Shown here one piece after another: positions 10,045 to 16,803 of a stretch of 42,272 nucleotides of DNA. How positions within the stretch are numbered: position 1 is the first letter of the stretch; every line of letters begins with the position of its first letter. The DNA is taken from positions 1 through 42,272 of the forward strand of contig CALQOD010000013.1 in assembly GCA_943332105.1 (NCBI GenBank). The letters run 5' to 3'. Origin of the DNA: Chitinophaga pinensis (lineage in GTDB: Bacteria; Bacteroidota; Bacteroidia; AKYH767-A; OLB10). The notes beneath the pieces are model-generated. The model saw only the letters and a program-made list of their open reading frames with translations, was not told the origin of the DNA and ran no database searches. Made by a program: the position numbers and the translations under genes.

Positions 10045-10074
10045 AAAAAAGCCCCGACTATTTTACGTCGGGGC
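10045..10074 (-). terminator. Intrinsic terminator after the minus-strand gene at 10093-10494
   Basis: GCCCCGAC and GTCGGGGC (10051-10058 and 10067-10074) form an 8-bp GC-rich stem with an 8-base loop. Read on the minus strand it is followed by six Ts (10050 down to 10045). It lies 18 bases past the stop of the 133-residue gene and just before the ATG of the next minus-strand gene. Confidence 0.85.
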
Positions 10075-10092
10075 TTCTCTTATAGTATGAAA

Positions 10093-10494
10093 TTATTTTA
10101 CCTGAACATTAGGAATTACATACTTAGCATCATAACGTTTCTCGTTTAAAAAAGTATTAATTGACACAATGTATAAAGGCAATTCAGAATCAGACCTTGT
10201 TACTTTAAAACATCCATCAGCAAAGCTAACCTCTTTAAAAGTTTCTGCATTTTTAAGAGCTATAGAAACAATTGTAATCTCAGCAGCGGTAGGTACAGCC
10301 TTTAATATTTTTCCATCAGCAGCGATTGGATATACTAATACATCGCTTCCTTTTTCAACAAATTCAAATTTCAAATCTTGCGATCCGAAAACAACTCCAC
10401 CATGCATTCCTTTTACAACATTTTCTGATGTTTGTCCATTGACAATACCACCAAGCATTAATGTTATTGCAGCTAATAAAATTATTTTTTTCAT
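10093..10494 (-). CDS. Exported 133-residue protein, possibly related to efflux metal-binding domains
   Basis: The protein has a signal peptide (residues 1-21, ending VNGQ) and a compact, probably all-beta mature part. The segment HGGVV followed by an alternating beta pattern (LKFEFVEKGSDVLVYPIAAD) and a Lys/Ala/Pro-containing loop resembles the small domain seen in periplasmic CzcB/CusB-type efflux proteins and their stand-alone relatives. That similarity is by eye and weak. Metal-binding residues are not evident apart from His in GMHGG. A -7 box TATATTTG lies at 10517-10524 on the minus strand, and a strong terminator follows. No efflux pump genes are nearby, so the function stays open. Confidence 0.75.
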   Translation of the reverse strand: MKKIILLAAITLMLGGIVNGQTSENVVKGMHGGVVFGSQDLKFEFVEKGSDVLVYPIAADGKILKAVPTAAEITIVSIALKNAETFKEVSFADGCFKVTRSDSELPLYIVSINTFLNEKRYDAKYVIPNVQVK

Positions 10495-10516
10495 TGCTTT
10501 ATTGTTTTTGATTAGT

Positions 10517-10524
10517 CAAATATA
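10517..10524 (-). promoter_or_regulatory. -7 promoter box for the exported 133-residue protein
   Basis: TATATTTG on the minus strand is an exact TAnnTTTG match 22 bases before the ATG at 10494. A TTTG (minus strand, 10546-10549) lies 21 bases further upstream and could be the -33 element. Confidence 0.5.
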
Positions 10525-10557
10525 ATACATTGCCCCCCACAAATGCAAATACAATAA

Positions 10558-10565
10558 TATCTTTG
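10558..10565 (+). promoter_or_regulatory. -7 promoter box for the Rieske-like lipoprotein gene
   Basis: TATCTTTG is an exact TAnnTTTG match ending five bases before the ATG at 10571, so the transcript would start at or very near the start codon. No -33 TTG was seen at the usual spacing. The box is divergent from the one at 10517-10524. Confidence 0.5.
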
Positions 10566-10570
10566 TTCTT

Positions 10571-10993
10571 ATGTACAAAATTACAACCCTATTTATATTA
10601 GTCTTATTAATCGTATTTTCTTGTCGAAAAAACGAAGATTTAATTCCAAATGTATCTGTAAATGAATATATTAACCTCAATCTACCCTCTTATTCCAACC
10701 TCAATGCAGTAAATAATTGGATTTATTATCCAGCGGGCGCCAAGGGCTTGATTATTTTCAGAAAATCGACAACCGAATTTGTGGCTTATGAAAGAGCCTG
10801 CACGTACGACCCTAATACATCAGGTGCTGTTGTTTATATGCTAACCAATGGAATTGATGCTAAAGACTCTATTTGTGGTAGTAAATTTTTCATCTTCGAC
10901 GGATCAATCATTAATGGCCCAGCTAGTCGTCCATTACAGCAATACAGATGTACGTATAATATCTCGGCTAATCAGCTGCACATCTACAACTAG
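10571..10993 (+). CDS. Lipoprotein with Rieske-like fold, ligand motifs degenerate
   Basis: A 140-residue lipoprotein with signal LFILVLLIVFS and lipobox Cys18. The mature part carries a pattern I associate with the Rieske superfamily in Bacteroidota: GLIIFRKSTTEFVAYERACTYDP, then CGSKFFIFDGSIINGPASRPLQQY. The second half matches the GS-F-G-GPA-PL backbone of the cluster-binding subdomain. The canonical CxH and CxxH pairs are absent: one Cys remains in each loop (RACTYDP and SICGSKF), without the paired His. It is therefore doubtful that it holds a [2Fe-2S] cluster. Related small lipoproteins are widespread in the phylum without a known role. A bidirectional terminator follows. Confidence 0.75.
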   Translation: MYKITTLFILVLLIVFSCRKNEDLIPNVSVNEYINLNLPSYSNLNAVNNWIYYPAGAKGLIIFRKSTTEFVAYERACTYDPNTSGAVVYMLTNGIDAKDSICGSKFFIFDGSIINGPASRPLQQYRCTYNISANQLHIYN

Positions 10994-11013
10994 TCATTAA
11001 TTATAAGCAATGA

Positions 11014-11045
11014 AAAAGGGGATGAAAATTAATTCATCCCCTTTT
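11014..11045. terminator. Bidirectional terminator between the Rieske-like gene and ahcY
   Basis: The arms at 11014-11026 and 11033-11045 (AAAAGGGGATGAA and its exact complement) form a 13-bp stem with a 6-base loop, with an A-run on the left and a T-run on the right. It lies between convergent stops at 10993 and 11066. Confidence 0.85.
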
Positions 11046-11065
11046 GTTTTATATAACACTATCGA

Positions 11066-12385
11066 TTAATAACGATATGCATCGTTTTTATAAGGACCTT
11101 GAACTGTTACACCGATGTATTCAGCTTGCTTTGGAGATAAAGTATCGATTTCTACACCAATCTTAGCTAGGTGTAAACGAGCTACTTTCTCATCTAAATT
11201 CTTAGGCAAAGTGTAAACTTGGTTTTCATAGTTTTTATGATTTGCCCAAAGTTCTAACTGCGCTAATGTTTGGTTTGTAAATGAAGCCGACATTACGAAT
11301 GACGGATGTCCCATCGCACAACCTAAGTTCACCAAACGACCTTCTGCTAATACGATGATGTCTTTACCATCAATTGTATACTTATCAACCTGAGGTTTGA
11401 TGTTCTCTAATGTCTGACCATAATTTGCATTTAACCAAGCCATATCGATTTCATTATCGAAGTGACCGATATTACAAACTACTGCATTATGTTTCATTGC
11501 TTTGAAATGCTCTTCAGTAATGATATTGAAGTTACCAGTTGCTGTTACCACGATATCCGCTTCTTTAATTGCATCAGCCATCTTCTTTACTTCATAACCT
11601 TCCATTGCAGCCTGTAATGCGCAGATTGGATCGATTTCAGTAACGATAACACGTACTTTAGAATCACGAAGTGAATCAGCAGAACCTTTACCTACATCAC
11701 CGAAACCAGCAACAACAGCTACTTTACCAGCCATCATTAAGTCAGTAGCACGACGAATCGCATCTACTAACGACTCACGGCAACCGTATTTATTATCGAA
11801 TTTCGATTTAGTAACTGAATCGTTAATATTAATAGCAGGAACTGGTAATGTACCATTTTTAACACGCTCATGTAATCGTAATACACCTGTTGTAGTTTCT
11901 TCTGATAATCCGCGGATACCAGCGATTAACTCAGGGAATTTATCAAATACCATATTTGTTAAATCACCACCATCATCTAAAATCATGTTTAATGGTTGGC
12001 GATCTTCTCCGAAGAATAATGTTTGCTCAATGCACCAGTCGAATTCTTCTGCGTTCATACCTTTCCAAGCATAAACGGAGATACCTGCAGCAGCAATGGC
12101 AGCAGCAGCATGGTCTTGCGTAGAAAAAATGTTACAAGAAGACCAGGTAACTTCAGCACCTAATTCTATCAATGTTTCAATTAAAACTGCAGTTTGAATT
12201 GTCATGTGTAAGCAACCAGCAACACGAGCTCCTTTTAATGGTTTTGAAGGACCAAATTCCGCTCTTAGCGACATCAAACCTGGCATTTCTGCTTCAGCTA
12301 GTCTAATTTCTTTTCTTCCCCATTCTGCAAGGGAAATGTCTTTCACTTTATATTTCACGAATTTTTCTGTTTGAGTGTTTATCAT
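11066..12385 (-). CDS. ahcY: Adenosylhomocysteinase (S-adenosyl-L-homocysteine hydrolase)
   Basis: A 439-residue NAD-dependent enzyme that splits S-adenosylhomocysteine into adenosine and homocysteine, relieving product inhibition of methyltransferases. Visible family features are [20 protein letters not shown] near the N-terminus, the substrate region with [13 protein letters not shown], the Rossmann glycine motif [19 protein letters not shown], and the conserved C-terminal KNDAYRY. Length is typical. The gene is monocistronic, with an exact -7 box on the minus strand at 12403-12410 and a bidirectional terminator after it. A cysteine synthase/CBS family enzyme that could use homocysteine lies 2.6 kb away but is not in the same operon. 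Confidence 0.98.
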   Translation of the reverse strand: MINTQTEKFVKYKVKDISLAEWGRKEIRLAEAEMPGLMSLRAEFGPSKPLKGARVAGCLHMTIQTAVLIETLIELGAEVTWSSCNIFSTQDHAAAAIAAAGISVYAWKGMNAEEFDWCIEQTLFFGEDRQPLNMILDDGGDLTNMVFDKFPELIAGIRGLSEETTTGVLRLHERVKNGTLPVPAININDSVTKSKFDNKYGCRESLVDAIRRATDLMMAGKVAVVAGFGDVGKGSADSLRDSKVRVIVTEIDPICALQAAMEGYEVKKMADAIKEADIVVTATGNFNIITEEHFKAMKHNAVVCNIGHFDNEIDMAWLNANYGQTLENIKPQVDKYTIDGKDIIVLAEGRLVNLGCAMGHPSFVMSASFTNQTLAQLELWANHKNYENQVYTLPKNLDEKVARLHLAKIGVEIDTLSPKQAEYIGVTVQGPYKNDAYRY

Positions 12386-12402
12386 TTTATTGAAATTTTA
12401 TG

Positions 12403-12433
12403 CAAATTTAGTTATTCATTATGACTCCTGCAA
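12403..12433 (-). promoter_or_regulatory. Promoter of ahcY (-7 and -33 elements)
   Basis: On the minus strand, TTG at 12433-12431 and TAAATTTG at 12410-12403 are separated by 20 bases, a good fit to the Bacteroidota promoter pattern. The -33 side lies next to the -7 box of the divergent gene, so the two promoters share about 40 bases. Confidence 0.6.
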
Positions 12434-12436
12434 TGT

Positions 12437-12444
12437 TATCTTTG
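12437..12444 (+). promoter_or_regulatory. -7 promoter box for the phosphopantetheinyl transferase gene
   Basis: TATCTTTG is an exact TAnnTTTG match ending 14 bases before the ATG at 12459. Transcription would begin just before that ATG, which excludes the longer in-frame starts further upstream. Confidence 0.55.
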
Positions 12445-12458
12445 CCAATTACTACGAA

Positions 12459-13094
12459 ATGGCATTAATCTACCAAAATTCCGGTCCATTAGGACAACAT
12501 ATAGTTATTTGGAGCATTTCCGAAACATACGATGAGCTCGTTTTGTTTTTAAACAATGTATTTTTTTTAAAAGAAATTCAAAACCTCGGATTAAAGTCGC
12601 CAAAAAGGGTTAACCAAAAGATATCAGCAGGCATCTTATTACAACATATTCTTCAGGATAATATCGAACTTTATTATGATGACCTTGGCAAGCCTCATTT
12701 AAAAAATCATCCAGGATTTATTTCCATTTCCAATACAAAAGACACCGTTGCAGTAATTTATCACCCTAACAAAGCCGTGGGGATTGATATCGAATTTCTC
12801 TCTGAAAGAATTGTAACAATTGCACCTAAGTTTCTTAATACGCAAGAGCAAAATTGGATAAATAACAGTCAAATACCATTGCATAATAACTGCTTTGTTG
12901 TTTGGTGCGTCAAAGAAGCCTTGTTCAAATTAATTGGTGGCGGAGGCATTGATTTCAAAGACCATATTTTAGTCAATGAGCCAATAAACAATGTTGGTAA
13001 ATTACATTTTTCAAAACTAAATCAGGAAGCAAGTTTCACTTATAATTTAATTTCCGTAAATGATTTACTGATTTCCTATATCGTTGGAAACTGA
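12459..13094 (+). CDS. 4'-phosphopantetheinyl transferase superfamily protein
   Basis: A 211-residue Sfp/AcpS-type enzyme that would transfer the phosphopantetheine arm of CoA to a Ser of a carrier protein. The two hallmark motifs are present: GIDIE at residues 108-112 (Asp110 and Glu112 as Mg ligands) and WCVKEALFK at 149-157 (Glu153, Lys157). The frame extends upstream to 12375, but that extension overlaps the ahcY start and lies upstream of the -7 box at 12437-12444. I therefore chose ATG 12459 (MALIYQNSG). The length fits a single-domain Sfp-like enzyme. It is followed 25 bases later by the GGGP-synthase-like gene. The carrier-protein substrate cannot be inferred here; fatty acid, polyketide or pigment pathways are possible. 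Confidence 0.9.
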   Translation: MALIYQNSGPLGQHIVIWSISETYDELVLFLNNVFFLKEIQNLGLKSPKRVNQKISAGILLQHILQDNIELYYDDLGKPHLKNHPGFISISNTKDTVAVIYHPNKAVGIDIEFLSERIVTIAPKFLNTQEQNWINNSQIPLHNNCFVVWCVKEALFKLIGGGGIDFKDHILVNEPINNVGKLHFSKLNQEASFTYNLISVNDLLISYIVGN

Positions 13095-13119
13095 TAATTT
13101 TTTCTCTTAATTTGCAAAC

Positions 13120-13866
13120 ATGATTTATCAAAAAATTCAGGAGGCTGCATTTAACGATCGTCGCCTTCTTTCTGTGCTAATCGATCCAGACAAATCTGGA
13201 GATAAGCACCTTGATAAAATTTGTGCATACAGTAACGAAGCTAATGTCGATTACTTTTTTGTGGGAGGAAGTTTAATTACTTCCGGCGATTTACAAAGCA
13301 CAGTTCTTGGAATAAAAAAACGTTCATCTATTCCAGTGGTATTATTTCCAGGAAATCATCAACAGATTAGTGAACATGCTGATGCTATCTTATTACTCTC
13401 ACTTATTTCAGGAAGGAATGCTGATTTATTAATTGGTCAGCATGTAACTGCTGCACAGCGATTAAAAGCATCTGAATTAGAAATTATTCCTACAGGATAT
13501 TTACTCATTGATGGAGGCACGATGACAACCGTGCAATATGTGAGTGGCACTGCTCCTATTCCAACAGATAAATTTGAAATTGCCGCATACACTGCCTTAG
13601 CCGGAGAACAACTAGGAATGAAATTAATTTTTGCAGAAGCAGGGTCAGGAGCAAAACATCATGTACCGATTAATGTAATTAAGGCAATTAAAAAAGAAGT
13701 CAATATTCCATTAATTGTAGGCGGCGGAATTCGTACACCTGAGAGCGCAGCTGCTATTTTTAGAGCAGGTGCAAATATGGTGGTAGTAGGGAATTCATTT
13801 GAAAAAGACCCTGAATTAATTATGGATATTTCTGCTACGCGATTTAATTTCAAAGACGCTGTTTGA
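13120..13866 (+). CDS. Geranylgeranylglyceryl phosphate synthase-like (PcrB/GGGPS) prenyltransferase
   Basis: A 248-residue TIM-barrel of the GGGPS/PcrB family, which joins a polyprenyl diphosphate to glycerol-1-phosphate through an ether bond. Family features are VLIDPDKSG near the N-terminus, YFFVGGSLIT, the central IIPTGYLLIDGG segment, LIFAEAGSGA, and the phosphate-binding VGGGIRTPE and GANMVVVGNSF near the C-terminus. In archaea this is the first step of membrane lipid synthesis; Bacteroidota carry group II homologues with the same reaction reported. The end product in Bacteroidota is not established to my knowledge. PnuC starts 3 bases after the stop codon, suggesting one transcript. 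Chain-length preference cannot be read from sequence by eye. Confidence 0.92.
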   Translation: MIYQKIQEAAFNDRRLLSVLIDPDKSGDKHLDKICAYSNEANVDYFFVGGSLITSGDLQSTVLGIKKRSSIPVVLFPGNHQQISEHADAILLLSLISGRNADLLIGQHVTAAQRLKASELEIIPTGYLLIDGGTMTTVQYVSGTAPIPTDKFEIAAYTALAGEQLGMKLIFAEAGSGAKHHVPINVIKAIKKEVNIPLIVGGGIRTPESAAAIFRAGANMVVVGNSFEKDPELIMDISATRFNFKDAV

Positions 13867-13868
13867 TA

Positions 13869-14429
13869 ATGAATGCAATTGAAATATTTGGATTCATTTC
13901 AGGATTTTCAGGTGTTTTCTTGACAGTAAAAAAAAATAAATGGTGCTTCCCTATCGGGATTATAAATGTTATTATTTCTTGCTATTTGTTCTATGAAAAT
14001 CGGTTATATGCAGACTCATTACAACAGCTATTTTATATACCTCTTTTGATTGCTGGATGGCTGAACTGGAATAAAAATACAAGCGAAGAATTTATTGCAG
14101 AACGAAGCCAAAGAAACGAAGGAATGATTTATTTCTCGCTATTTATTTTCACAGGATTAATACTTGGATTTATTTTAAAAACTTATTCGAATGCGAGCTT
14201 CCCATGGATTGATTCAATGGCAACTGCAGCATCATTTTTAGCGCAGTATTTAATTGCTAAAAAGAAAATTGAAAACTGGATTATCTGGATTATAGTAAAC
14301 ATCGTTTACATTGTTATTTATGTTCAAAAAGATCTACAACTTTACTCTGTACTTTATTGCGTTTATCTACTTTTAGCTATTCATGGATATTACCAATGGC
14401 GTAAGCATTTAAATCCATCAACTACATGA
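13869..14429 (+). CDS. pnuC: Nicotinamide riboside transporter, PnuC family
   Basis: A 186-residue inner-membrane protein with about seven hydrophobic segments. The family pattern appears in KNKWCFPIGIINVI, YADSLQQLFYIPLLIAGWLNW and, near the C-terminus, ENWIIWIIVNIVYIVIY, where the NWxxW...N...Y residues are characteristic of PnuC. PnuC transporters carry nicotinamide riboside; relatives PnuT and PnuX carry thiamine or riboflavin. Here the start of a riboside-kinase gene overlaps the PnuC stop by 4 bases, which favours nicotinamide riboside. The ATG at 13869 is preferred over a TTG at 13863 that overlaps the upstream stop. No TPP riboswitch precedes this gene. Confidence 0.92.
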   Translation: MNAIEIFGFISGFSGVFLTVKKNKWCFPIGIINVIISCYLFYENRLYADSLQQLFYIPLLIAGWLNWNKNTSEEFIAERSQRNEGMIYFSLFIFTGLILGFILKTYSNASFPWIDSMATAASFLAQYLIAKKKIENWIIWIIVNIVYIVIYVQKDLQLYSVLYCVYLLLAIHGYYQWRKHLNPSTT

Positions 14430-14956
14430 TTAAAGTGGCCATTATTGGTCCTGAGAGCGCTGGAAAAACAACACTCGCAGGTATGCTAAAAGCTCATTTT
14501 AACGGTTTCATCGTTAATGAATTTGCAAGAGAATATTTAAACGATAAATCATCTTACGAAGAAGAGGACTTACTAGAAATCGCAAAAGGCCAGGCAAATT
14601 TTGAAAACGAAGGAATTAATTCTGATAAAGACATTGTTCTGTTTGATACCAACTTTCTTGTGCTTAAAGTGTGGAGCGATTTAAAATATAATCGATGTCA
14701 TTCGTTTATTGAAGAAGAATTATCAAATCGCAAATACGACTTAACCTTGCTTCTACTTCCGAATATTCCTTGGCAATATGATCCTATGCGTGAAAGTCCT
14801 TCCATTGAAGACCGCATGAATATTTTCAATGAATATAAAAAGCAGTTGGAGTTATTAAATCACCCATATCAAATCATTCGCAATATCGGCTATGGAAGAA
14901 CACAGGAATCGATCTATCACATCGACGAATTGATTGCTTCTCAAAATCGTTTATAA
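14426..14956 (+). CDS. NadR-like nicotinamide riboside kinase (AAA/P-loop domain)
   Basis: A 176-residue P-loop kinase with Walker A GPESAGKTTL at residues 8-17, then NEFAREYL, LLFDTNFLVLKVW-type Walker B region (IVLFDTN), and LLLPNIPWQYDPMRE. This matches the C-terminal ribosylnicotinamide kinase domain of NadR. The NMN adenylyltransferase domain and the helix-turn-helix found in enterobacterial NadR are absent, so this is a stand-alone kinase that would trap imported riboside as NMN. Its ATG overlaps the pnuC stop by 4 bases (ATGA), indicating translational coupling and shared function in NAD salvage. The final NAD-forming adenylyltransferase must be elsewhere. Confidence 0.9.
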   Translation: MIKVAIIGPESAGKTTLAGMLKAHFNGFIVNEFAREYLNDKSSYEEEDLLEIAKGQANFENEGINSDKDIVLFDTNFLVLKVWSDLKYNRCHSFIEEELSNRKYDLTLLLLPNIPWQYDPMRESPSIEDRMNIFNEYKKQLELLNHPYQIIRNIGYGRTQESIYHIDELIASQNRL

Positions 14957-14960
14957 TTTG

Positions 14961-14968
14961 TATTTTTG
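14961..14968 (+). promoter_or_regulatory. -7 promoter box for the cysteine synthase family gene
   Basis: TATTTTTG is an exact TAnnTTTG match ending 18 bases before the ATG at 14987. It argues that a TTG inside the box (14966) is not a start codon. Confidence 0.5.
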
Positions 14969-14986
14969 CCACTCTTAAATAAGACT

Positions 14987-15967
14987 ATGAAAATCTGTAA
15001 TAATATCCTTGAAACAATTGGTAATACGCCAATGGTACGTTTAAATAAAATTATTGGCGATACTCCAGCTACTGTTTTAGCGAAAGTAGAAACATTTAAT
15101 CCTGGCAACTCCATCAAAGATCGCATGGCTTTAAAAATGATTGAAGATGCTGAGAAAGCGGGCTTGCTTAAGCCAGGTGGAACAATCATAGAAGGAACAT
15201 CAGGAAATACAGGAATGGGAATAGCCATTGCTGCTATTGTTAAAGGATACAAATGTATTTTCACTACAACTGATAAACAATCGAAAGAGAAAGTTGATGC
15301 CTTACGTGCATTTGGTGCAGAAGTAATTGTTTGTCCTACAAACGTAGAGCCCGAAGACCCTAACTCATATTATTCAGTTGCTAAGCGATTGAATAAAGAA
15401 ATCGAGAACTCTTTTTACCCAAATCAATACGATAATTTATCAAACCGTACTGCGCACTATGAGCAAACAGGTCCTGAAATCTGGGATCAGACAGAAGGAA
15501 AAATCACGCACTTAGTTGTTGGCTCTGGTACAGGTGGGACTATAACGGGTACGGGTAGGTACTTGAAAGAAAAAAATCCCAATATTAAAATCTGGGGTAT
15601 CGATACTTACGGTTCTGCGTTGAAGAAATTCCATGAATCAGGAGTTATCGATCAAAACGAAATTCACTCGTATGTAACTGAAGGTATCGGTGAAGATTTT
15701 ATTCCTGAGAACTACGATTTTAGCATCATTGATCATTTTGAAAAAGTAACCGATAAAGATGCGGCTGTTTATACTCGCGACATATGCTTGCAAGAAGGTA
15801 TTTGGGTTGGGAACTCAGCGGGCGCTGCGGTTGCTGGATTAGTTCAATTAAAAGACCAATTAACAAAGGATGATGTAGTAGTTATCATTTTCCATGACCA
15901 TGGCTCTCGTTACATCGGTAAGATGTTTAATCCGGAGTGGATGAGAAAGATGGGGTACAGTGAGTAA
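14987..15967 (+). CDS. PLP-dependent cysteine synthase / cystathionine beta-synthase family enzyme
   Basis: A 326-residue fold-type II PLP enzyme. The N-terminus has ILETIGNTPMVRL, the PLP lysine is Lys44 in NPGNSIKDRMA, the substrate loop is EGTSGNTGMGIA, and the phosphate-binding loop is VVGSGTGGTITGTG. These features fit O-acetylserine sulfhydrylase (cysteine synthase) or cystathionine beta-synthase. The exact reaction cannot be decided from sequence alone. The C-terminal pair of CBS regulatory domains found in longer relatives (about 450 residues) is missing; the protein ends soon after HDHGSRYIGKMFNPEWM. The ATG at 14987 is chosen because the in-frame TTG at 14966 falls within the -7 box. 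An array of 8-bp repeats begins at the stop codon. Confidence 0.9.
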   Translation: MKICNNILETIGNTPMVRLNKIIGDTPATVLAKVETFNPGNSIKDRMALKMIEDAEKAGLLKPGGTIIEGTSGNTGMGIAIAAIVKGYKCIFTTTDKQSKEKVDALRAFGAEVIVCPTNVEPEDPNSYYSVAKRLNKEIENSFYPNQYDNLSNRTAHYEQTGPEIWDQTEGKITHLVVGSGTGGTITGTGRYLKEKNPNIKIWGIDTYGSALKKFHESGVIDQNEIHSYVTEGIGEDFIPENYDFSIIDHFEKVTDKDAAVYTRDICLQEGIWVGNSAGAAVAGLVQLKDQLTKDDVVVIIFHDHGSRYIGKMFNPEWMRKMGYSE

Positions 15968-16016
15968 TGTGCTAATTTGCTAATGGGTTAATTTGCTAAT
16001 GTGCTAACGTGCTCGC
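15961..16016 (+). repeat. 8-bp tandem repeat, about seven units
   Basis: Units in register are TGAGTAAT, GTGCTAAT, TTGCTAAT, GGGTTAAT, TTGCTAAT, GTGCTAAC and GTGCTCGC, so the consensus is roughly KTGCTAAT with an 8-base period. The first unit includes the stop codon of the upstream gene, and the array ends 16 bases before the next ATG. Similar KTGCTAAT strings occur in intergenic regions of other Bacteroidota as I recall, but I cannot confirm copies elsewhere in this genome. Confidence 0.8.
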
Positions 16017-16032
16017 GAGACAATAGATTTTT

Positions 16033-16797
16033 ATGATTACTGATCAGCTAGGAAGAAAAGTAAACTTGAATTTGCCGGCGAAGCGGATTGTTTCGTTAGT
16101 GCCTTCGCAGACAGAATTACTTTTTGATTTAGGTCTTGATGAAGAAGTAGTAGGCATTACAAAATTTTGTATTTATCCTGAACATTGGTTGAAAGAAAAA
16201 ATAATTGTTGGCGGCACTAAGAATTTTCATCTTGATAGAATCAAAGCACTACAGCCTGATTTAATCATTGCTAATAAAGAAGAAAATACGAAAGAACTCA
16301 TAGAGGAATTAGCACTTGATTATCCAGTTTATATTAGTGACATAAACAATATTGAAGATGCATTGCAAATGATTGCTGATGTTGGAAAATTGACAGGGAA
16401 ATCAACATTAGCGGAGGATTTAATTTCTGACATAAAGAATTCGAGAAACGAATTATCCTCCACAAATCAAACAAAAAAAATCTGCTATTATTTTATCTGG
16501 AAAAACCCTTGGTTAACAGTGGGTGGCGATACGTTTATCAATACGATGATTGAAGAAGCGGGCTTTATTTCTCTTTCAAAAAACCAAACACGCTATCCTG
16601 AAATCGACCTTGACAATATAGATAAACAGCCAGACTTTTTATTGCTATCAAGTGAGCCCTACCCTTTCAAACAAGAAGATGCCGACTTCCTTCAAACAAA
16701 ATTTCCTGCATCTAAAATCCTATTTGTTGATGGTACCTATTTTTCTTGGTATGGTTCGAGAATGATAAAGGCTTTCGAACTTTGGAGAAAAAAATGA
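16033..16797 (+). CDS. BtuF-like helical-backbone metal/cobalamin-binding protein without signal peptide
   Basis: A 254-residue class III periplasmic-binding-protein fold. The N-terminus DQLGRKVNL, then AKRIVSLVPSQTELLFDLGL, VVGITKFCIYP and LQPDLIIANKEEN match the BtuF/FepB-type receptor family that binds cobalamin, haem or siderophores. The protein starts directly in the fold (MITDQLGRKV) and has no signal peptide or lipobox; no longer in-frame start with a leader was seen, because the upstream sequence is the 8-bp repeat. It is thus either cytosolic or differently exported. No BtuC/BtuD-type partners are nearby. The gene converges with the next one, with six bases between the stops and no terminator. 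Confidence 0.82.
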   Translation: MITDQLGRKVNLNLPAKRIVSLVPSQTELLFDLGLDEEVVGITKFCIYPEHWLKEKIIVGGTKNFHLDRIKALQPDLIIANKEENTKELIEELALDYPVYISDINNIEDALQMIADVGKLTGKSTLAEDLISDIKNSRNELSSTNQTKKICYYFIWKNPWLTVGGDTFINTMIEEAGFISLSKNQTRYPEIDLDNIDKQPDFLLLSSEPYPFKQEDADFLQTKFPASKILFVDGTYFSWYGSRMIKAFELWRKK

Positions 16798-16803
16798 AAG
16801 ACA

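Noticed and set aside
12375-12458. Longer N-terminus for the phosphopantetheinyl transferase
   Set aside because: The extension overlaps the ahcY start codon and lies upstream of the -7 box at 12437-12444. The family core begins after ATG 12459.
13869-14429. PnuT (thiamine) identity for the PnuC-family gene because of the TPP riboswitch in the window
   Set aside because: The riboswitch is 19 kb away in front of another gene, and the PnuC gene overlaps a nicotinamide riboside kinase, so nicotinamide riboside is the better fit.
14941-15264. Minus-strand frame opposite the riboside kinase end and cysteine synthase family start
   Set aside because: It is antisense to two recognised genes and has no domain or signal.
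15961-16016. CRISPR array
   Set aside because: The repeat unit is 8 bases with no spacers, and no cas genes are in the window.
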